This document shows, one piece after another, positions 57,601 to 64,000 of a DNA stretch of 64,000 nt. The position numbers were made by a program, and so were the translations under genes. The notes below the pieces were generated by a model. It worked only from the letters and a program-made list of their open reading frames with translations, did not search any database and was not told the DNA's origin. Origin of the DNA: Pyricularia pennisetigena. Taxonomy: Eukaryota > Ascomycota > Sordariomycetes > Magnaporthales > Pyriculariaceae. Where the stretch lies: contig NC_043744.1 of NCBI RefSeq assembly GCF_004337985.1, forward strand, positions 4,623,417 through 4,687,416, in the 5' to 3' direction. Positions within the stretch are counted from its first letter, which is position 1; each line of letters begins with the position of its first letter.

Positions 57601-60151
57601 CGACTGCAGGGGTCCGGTCGAATCGCTGTAGCGAAAAACTGCCACATGGTTGATGGATTTGTTGACGCCAGTGCGGTCAAGTTCCTTCAAAAGATCAATG
57701 AGTTCTGTAGCACCCGCCTCTGCATACTGGTGGAAGCAGGTGAACCCATGCATATCGGCCTGCGCAGATGTAGCCCCCAAACTGAGTAAAGTCTTCACCA
57801 TGTTTTTCGCTTTCTCGTCGGGAAGCTTGAGCGCCATGACAAGTGTGAGAAGCGCAGCTGTAGGCTTGTTATCATGGCCAAAGTATTTGACTGGTAGTAG
57901 CATGTCTGCTCCGTACTGCTGGCATAGCAGCTTCACGACCTCATCGTTACCCGAGACGATGGCAAGGTGAAGAGCAGAGCAAGGGGTATCCCATGCAATT
58001 ACGTTGACGTCGTAGATATCTGGGTCGTCCTTTTTTTCTTCAGGAATCAAGTCTTGAGCGTCTGAATCACCACCTTTGCGCTTGATTTTCACAAACGATC
58101 CGGTGGCCATGCTATGCGCTTCATCATCCTCGTCCGAGCCTTCGTCGCTCAAAAGCTCTAGCGACTCGCCGTCACTGTCTCCAGCTTCCTCTTCATCTTT
58201 GTCTTCCGGTTCTGGTCGTGGTTCTGTTTGTTCAGACAAAGTCGGCGCAGCTGACTTGCGGCGAAGATCGCGCTTCAACTCTTCCTCAGCCTCATTCTCA
58301 TTGCTCTTGTCCATAAGCATCTTTACTATCTCCACATCGCCCCTGGCAGCTGCGAGGTGTAGCGCTGTGCGACCATCAGCAAGTCTTGCAATCAGACGAG
58401 CTCCGGCCTTGATCAACAAGGCAACAATCTCGGCCGTCGAGCTCGTGACGGCCAACTGCAGCGGTGTGCGGCCAGTGTAATCCCTCTTGTTTACATCAGC
58501 GCCTTCTTGCGCAAGCCAATCTTCGACACGCTCGGCATCCAAGTCCACGATGGCCTGGCATAGACTGGCAGTATTTCCAACATAGGCCATCTCTGTCCAA
58601 TCATCATCACTGAGAGGGTTGAACGAGCCAATCTGTTGTCTTCCGGGGTCGTCCTTGATGAACGAGATACGACCGGAGACATAGATTTTGCTCTCCTCTT
58701 CATGTACGGCGAGCTCCTCCTCGGTGTGTGGAGTCGGGCAGAAACCACAGCAGTCCTCAATGATATCAGTAACCCGCCCAAAGAAAGCAGGGTGCCGATG
58801 GAGATAAACTTCACGATCTTTGGGCTGATTCCACTCTGCGTTAAGGACTAGAGAATAGAAGTTGTCAGAGTCTAATAATCGCTGGGTGGAGAGTGATGCT
58901 TTGCCCGGCGATATACTTACGTAGGTCTCTGGTGTAGCAGAGCTTTTCAATTTTTTTTGCATGAAATTTTACACCGTAAGGGATGGTGAAGGTATGGTAG
59001 TTGGATACTTCCTCCTCGTTCACCCAGTCAGCAACCTCATCCTCGTGGCGATCCTTGATGTTAGCCCTGAGTCCACCATATAAAAAGTCGCGCTCAAGTG
59101 CGGGCCTGCCCCTTTCCTCGCGGCGCTTAGCGAGGTAATTATCCCTTGCAGATGAGGTTGGTAAACGTTCGAGAACCAAAAGTCTGGCTAGACCAGGGAT
59201 TCGGCGGAAGTTGCGCTCGAAAATAGTTGGATCAATACGAGACCTGTCGAGATCTGGCCAGTACACCTCGAAATTGCGATGGCTATACTTTGATAGGCGG
59301 TTCTCGTAGGATGGGCTGCGACGAGATAAGTCGATGTGATTGATCTGGGTCATGTACGACTGTAGTGCCCTCGGCGTGCAGTAGACCTGTTTGCCATCAT
59401 AAGCTGCCCCGGAGCTATCGATGTCAAACCCGGTGAGGATCTCCGAGACGGACTTGTATATGCGGAGGACAATCTGGATATGACGGGTCGGGTATTGGCT
59501 GCATATAGTTATGGCATGCTTGGTCCTGACTGTGGTGCATTCACTGAGAAGAGAGTCTTTGACGCTAGCTTCGATTTCCTTGATCTTTTCAATGGCTTCC
59601 TCCTCGGTCAGCCCGAAGAGGAAAAGGTCCACATCAGATGCAGGACACAGCTTCTCATGGTAGTACTCCCTGAGCGTTCGTTTTGATCTGCTGAATTCAC
59701 GGGGCACAGGCAAGAGACAATTGACGACTGCAGAGCCAGCAACAACGACGTTGTCCCAGTTCAGGTCAAGAAGAGACGTCTCAGAGAATACAGCAAAGTT
59801 GTGCTGGAACTGCTTGACGGAATCCACGACTGCAGGAGAACCGTTCTGCCGGCGCTTGTCACCAGGCAGAGCCATGATGTACTTGCTCCTTTCCTCTGCA
59901 GACTCCAACTCCAAGTTACGGGCCCGGGTCTTGATCTCTGGCATGTTCGGGGCGAAGAGGGGCAGCACGTTGATGTAAGGATCCTTGAGTGCCTCATTGT
60001 CGGGTTCCTGGGCATAAAGTGCCCTCAGCTCATTCTCGAAGACCCGGTATGGTTTGAAGAGATCTACCATAGGAGTTTCGTTGTGTTTTTCGAGGTAGGC
60101 TGGGAGCTCCGCATGTGGAACTGGAGTCGCAGGCAACTTGGTATAAGACAT
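54679..60151 (-). CDS. Nucleotidyltransferase-like plus ankyrin-repeat protein
   Basis: Two exons on the minus strand, 60151-58921 and 58847-54679, give 1,799 residues. The intron (donor GTAAGT, CTGAC branch, acceptor TTCTCTAG) joins RDL to LLNAEWN. An alternative in-frame acceptor at 58872 would add eight residues. The N-terminal 410 residues carry marks of the nucleotidyltransferase fold: AGSAVVN at about 138-144, ASDVDLFLFG (DxD) at about 171-180, and a strand IQIVLR at about 225, followed by GFDIDS. Ankyrin repeats follow, with cores such as GRTPLQLAV, GRTALHLAAARGD, SALHLAIVSGND, GYTPFYLACLRGR, GRTPLHQW and GDTPLHML, interrupted by an acidic stretch. The closing region is charged. No membrane segment is seen. 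Enzymatic activity and substrate are unknown. It may be a scaffold with a degenerate enzyme domain. Confidence 0.87.
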
Positions 60152-61595
60152 AATGATGGTCCTGTGAACAGCGGCCAGGCGCCAAAGTGGGATAATCTGG
60201 GACGCAGTTGCAAGACAAAAATGGTAGGTGCGAGTGGATGGATACGAACACAATCAGTTGAAAATTGAATGGCTTCTAGCTGACGGAAATGGCAATTCCA
60301 ACGAAAGAGTAGGACAGAACAAGTCGTGTTGGATTGTGCAAGATCCCGTGCCTCTAAATTGAGGAGGTAGATAGGCAATCGAGAAGAGATTCGAGGACGG
60401 CTGAGTCCTTTGCATAAGAAAATGCTCGAGGAATGACAGGGAGAACTGGTCAATTAAATACCTGAGGTGGTCATTCAAGACAAAGAGCTGAGCTGAACGA
60501 GATATGCCCTCGTTAGGCACAACACAAGAACATGAAGTCTTCCTATCTTATCCACCTGGTACCTAGCAAGCGAACGGAGGGAAGAACAGGATTCAGGGTC
60601 TTGTACATGTTACGCATCGAAGACGATCATGGTGATAGTGACTAACTTGCCTTGGCTAGGAGAGTAGATCAGCTCACCCTGACCGCTAGTACAAAGCCAT
60701 GTACCTCGGTCGCGTCGAGCTGAGCACAGTTGCTGCCTAGAACTGTGGGGTTTCTTGACGCGAACCTCTCGCGAAAGTGCGTGACTTCCGTCAATGCTCT
60801 AGGCAGTACGGCCAGAAAAGATTGCGGCAACAAACCGAAAAAAGTTTCCATGATAATTGAGTTAGCATCGCTGCCTAAAAACCCCGTTGAGTTTCGGGTT
60901 CCCGTCTGGTCTAACGGGGTGAGGAAGTGAGAAGAGAGAAGCTAAGGAAGCCCATGCAATCGGCCTGCATGAGCGGCCCCACTTTGCTGCCTACCTTCTC
61001 TGATCCCTCTGGTCTACTGTAGTTCCAGTTGGCAGCTCCTTGCCCAACAACCAACGTACCAATGTTTTAACAAAAGACAAGACAAAATTGGGGGATCATA
61101 GTAGGACGTGTTCCAAAAACTACAAGATATCTATGAGTTCAACCGAATGGCGTGGGACAAACAAAAACAGGACAAAGAAATATCAGGTATCCAGGGCCAG
61201 ACATACATATCAGGATCGATGCTGAAGAGGTGCCGATTCCGGAACCAAGAATCGGTGCGTACAACTACGTTTATATTGACCCCTAACCGCCGTGCATATA
61301 CTTGGATTTTAATGCCACGACCCGAACATGTAAGCTACTGACAAACAGCTATTCGAGCTGCTGGATTCCATTTCATCTGTAGCAAGACTATTTCTTCACT
61401 GTCACAGCCCGAACAAAGACAACAGCGCAATGCTATCCGGTGGACGGTAGCTGAGTCCCATCAACGCCAATCCCAAAGTCAAAAATGAGAGAAGAAAAAA
61501 AAAAAGATACAAAAAACATATAGGCCACCTGGCTATATTTACACACTCTTCAGGGGCACCGCATGGCCGTTCACTTTAGTGGCGAGAGTCCATCC
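60152..61595. other. Intergenic region between ankyrin gene and V-ATPase f
   Basis: Contains the upstream region of the ankyrin gene and the 3' flank of V-ATPase f, both on the minus strand. The frames present are short and have no motif. An A-rich run lies near 61494-61520. Confidence 0.5.
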
Positions 61596-62111
61596 TTATA
61601 GTGCAATCGCTCCCCTTCGGCTCTCGCGAACGTGCATCAGGCCCTGCAAGCCACAGAATACCAAAAAGCCCTGCAGCAACAGTCAGTCGTGTGTTCAAAC
61701 TCTGTAGGGAAGACTGTGGTTTGGAGCACGAGTGCGGTCCAGAAGACCAATGAACGGTCGCTTTTCCATCCCAGAGACAAGTTGGTTGGGTCGGGGGCAA
61801 CTCACGCAGTAGATGATTACAGCGACGAAGATTGTGCCGGCAACCTCGGGGCCGTTTTGAGGATCATCTTTACCTCCAACCATTTCATGGTGGTTGTTCT
61901 TGAATAATATGCCGAGGACCGAGAGGATGAGGATTGCGAAGATGGAGATGACCACGCTAGAGCACAATGAGATTTGTTAACATTAACGCAAGAGAGGACA
62001 AGTCATAGTGCATCACCGGTCGAGGCGACGAAGACGATGTTGTTAGGTATCAAGGGAAACAAAGGCGACTGACCAAGACCATGCTTGCATGGCACTGACG
62101 AGAGGCTTCAT
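61596..62111 (-). CDS. V-ATPase V0 subunit f (RNASEK/YPR170W-B family)
   Basis: Three small exons on the minus strand: 62111-62074 (38 bp), 61956-61806 and 61670-61596, giving 87 residues; both junctions keep frame. The introns are 117 and 135 bp, with donors GTCAGT (non-standard) and GTGAGT and acceptors CTCTAG and GCTGCAG. The product begins MKPLVSAMQAWSC, has a first hydrophobic helix (about 14-31), a polar loop with FKNNHHEMVG and DDPQNGPEVA, a second helix (about 51-75) with VFCGLQGL, and ends RRGAIAL. This matches the yeast subunit f, YPR170W-B (recalled: MRPVVS start, NHESFVG loop, DPEDGPAVA, VFFVFCGFQ), and animal RNASEK. It sits in the V0 membrane sector of the vacuolar H+-ATPase, which acidifies vacuole and endosomes. 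Confidence 0.88.
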
Positions 62112-64000
62112 CTTGACGGATAGTTGTCGGCGACGCTCGGGATCACCAATAAAGCTTGATGTAGCCTACTGGGGGCAGATTGACTTCAGCAAAAGCTTGC
62201 TGACATGCGGATTCAACGGTGAGCAGCAGCTCGATTGATGCGCTGCGGGTGTTGTTGAGGGACGTGGTGTGTCGAGATTCGTCTTCGTACCTGGGCTAGG
62301 TATGTTATGCTAGATGCTCTAACCCGTCGGCTTGATGATGCAGTTGCGATGGAATGCTTGCAAAAGCGTGGATCCACAGCTCCAAGCGGCCAATGATAGT
62401 TGAGGAAATCTTCGCCTGGATTTTGAGGCATTCAAGCAAGGCGAGTAACTCAAGGCACGTGCGTTCCTGCTGTACAAGCATTCAAGACAATAGACTTGTA
62501 ACGCGATTGCTAGGCCGGAGAGGTCGCGCCAAATCACCCGACCTACATTGCTATCCAATTTGACAATACTTGAGATCAAAACAAGGGCCTTGGTGCTTTT
62601 ATAGTGCCGGCTTTAATCTCATAACGAAAAACTCAGCGACTGCTGTTCAAACTGTCTCTTGCTTGACGGGATCGTACTTCAACTTTCAATTACCATTCCA
62701 ACACAAATAAATCAATTGTTCATGTATAGCTGTCTACCTACCTATCTTGACTACCACTGTTGAAACCAGCGGTACTTACACCATCTATCAATTCCATCTG
62801 ACCTTGAGATTACAGCCTGACTTATTTGGCGACCATACAAGGACCCGAGGACCAAACTATCAACAGTTTTGGCTGGTACAGTTAGTTGTACTACCTACCA
62901 CTGGAAAGCAAAGTTCCGGACCAACTGGTTACTAAGCCGTTAGACGGTGTTGACGGCAAGGCATCTATCTGCCTAATTGTTTGCTGGCCCTTTGACCCCC
63001 AAACCTCGTCTTAGCCATGCTCAGGGTGCGTATTGTCAAGAGACCCACCCAAATGTCATGGGAATTGTGAGGGCGATCATTCTGTCCCGTCGACGGCGAG
63101 GGTCAGGCCGGTGGCTCTACTGAAACAAGAGCAAGCAGCTGACAAAATACCGACGACATCAATCCGCAGGCATTCGATCCGCACGCCGAGGATAAACTTC
63201 ATCTTCGGCTGCATCGGGCACGGTCCGTTGTCCTTACCTCCGAAGAGTAAGTCTCCGCACGCAGGTACACCGCATTACTCCGGCTCTTTTGGCTCATAGC
63301 CGTTTTTGTCGATGCGGCGTATCGATTTCCCCATCTCCCTTTTTCCAAGCTGAACCAAGTCCGGTTTTTTTTGTGTGAAAAAATTGTCCAGTGTGCACAC
63401 AAACTACACCTAACAGCTTTACCCATCCCCTCACTTCGAATCCCTATCCTAGTCGGCCTTCAACTGCTTACATACACCCCGCCTTTTTTTTTTGGTAACA
63501 AGTATTCTGGTCAGTGCCAGCAACAGCATCATATTCTCAAGTCAAATCTTCAACTCCCAACTATCCACTTCCTTCAAGAAAAGCTGTGCATGCAAGCAAG
63601 CTTGCCCAGGCTGAAAAAAAGGCCCGTTTACTAGTCCAGTTCTAGTTCTCCCCGCGTTGATGCACTTCCTCCCCGCCTCTCTGTTGCATTCAGTCTCAGA
63701 GCACAGCAGATGTGATGTCATTTTTGGTCGATGTTTTCAAAGACGGAATGCCATATATTTTTTTGCTTCACGCCGGCACGAGTAAGATCCAATCGAGGCA
63801 ATCCAATCTATACCAGTGTGACCACACACTGCAAGATACCTATTGAACCGAGATATTCAGATCTCTTCCAGGGAAGCCCAGTTGAACCACCAGCACCTAA
63901 TCATAAGACTAGTCCGCTCACAAACAAGCACACACCTAAAAGTCGTCCTGCTTTCCTGCACGCCCAGAAAGACGCGGGAAAGGGTAGCAGGGGTGTATGT
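62112..64000. other. Right-end stretch upstream of V-ATPase f
   Basis: No recognisable gene in the last 1.9 kb. The left part must hold the V-ATPase f promoter. The right part, from about 63,350, is rich in C/T with short T runs and short plus-strand frames, which fits a promoter or leader of a gene beyond the right edge. Plus-strand frames at 62354-62563 and 63371-63634 have no motif. Confidence 0.5.

Overview
The window is nuclear DNA of a filamentous ascomycete, most likely a Sordariomycete. The evidence is short introns (about 50-135 bp, a few longer) with GTAAGT/GTGAGT-type donors, CTAAC or CTGAC branch sites and TAG/CAG acceptors; wide gene spacing; pyrimidine-rich leaders before start codons; and fungal-specific gene types such as CCH1, KAR9 and a nimE-type cyclin B. 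The combination of CCH1, a B-type cyclin and a CK2 beta subunit in one neighbourhood recalls Magnaporthe (Pyricularia) from memory, but this was not checked. There are two assembly gaps: 71 N at 24235-24305 and 2 N at 41118-41119.

Layout, left to right. 1-4.3 kb has no recognisable protein gene, only one well-formed intron-like element. 4.3-7.0 kb (-): PHD-finger chromatin protein. 8.9-15.5 kb (+): the four-domain calcium channel CCH1. 15.5-23.5 kb is gene-poor, with one 98-residue protein at 20.5 kb. 23.5-25.8 kb: two small spliced orphan genes around the 71-N gap. 27.0-28.7 kb (-): cyclin B, divergent from the mitochondrial ribosomal protein uL2m at 30.4-31.8 kb (+). 32.3-32.9 kb (+): HD-domain hydrolase. 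33.7-35.4 kb (+): 14-TM-type MFS exporter. 36.1-36.4 kb: a possible tiny gene. 38.7-40.2 kb (+): PAP2 lipid phosphatase. 41.5-42.9 kb (-): casein kinase 2 beta subunit. 43.7-47.2 kb (-): KAR9-like spindle-positioning protein. 47.6-48.1 kb: a possible small spliced gene. 50.5-52.4 kb (+): uncharacterised Ser-rich protein. 54.2-54.6 kb (+): a broken kelch-repeat gene. 54.7-60.2 kb (-): a 1,799-residue protein with a nucleotidyltransferase-like N-terminus and ankyrin repeats. 61.6-62.1 kb (-): V-ATPase subunit f in three small exons.

Most genes are housekeeping: cell cycle and spindle (cyclin B, KAR9, CK2 beta), ion and pH homeostasis (CCH1, V-ATPase f), mitochondrial translation (uL2m), lipid metabolism (PAP2) and chromatin (PHD). 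They do not form an operon-like or biosynthetic cluster; each has its own promoter. No tRNA, rRNA, CRISPR array or intact transposon was found by eye. The items most worth a second look are the nucleotidyltransferase-ankyrin protein with its two in-frame acceptors, the kelch relic, the V-ATPase f gene, and several short spliced genes that open-frame scans miss. I found no clear new multi-gene system. All exon boundaries were read by eye without RNA data.
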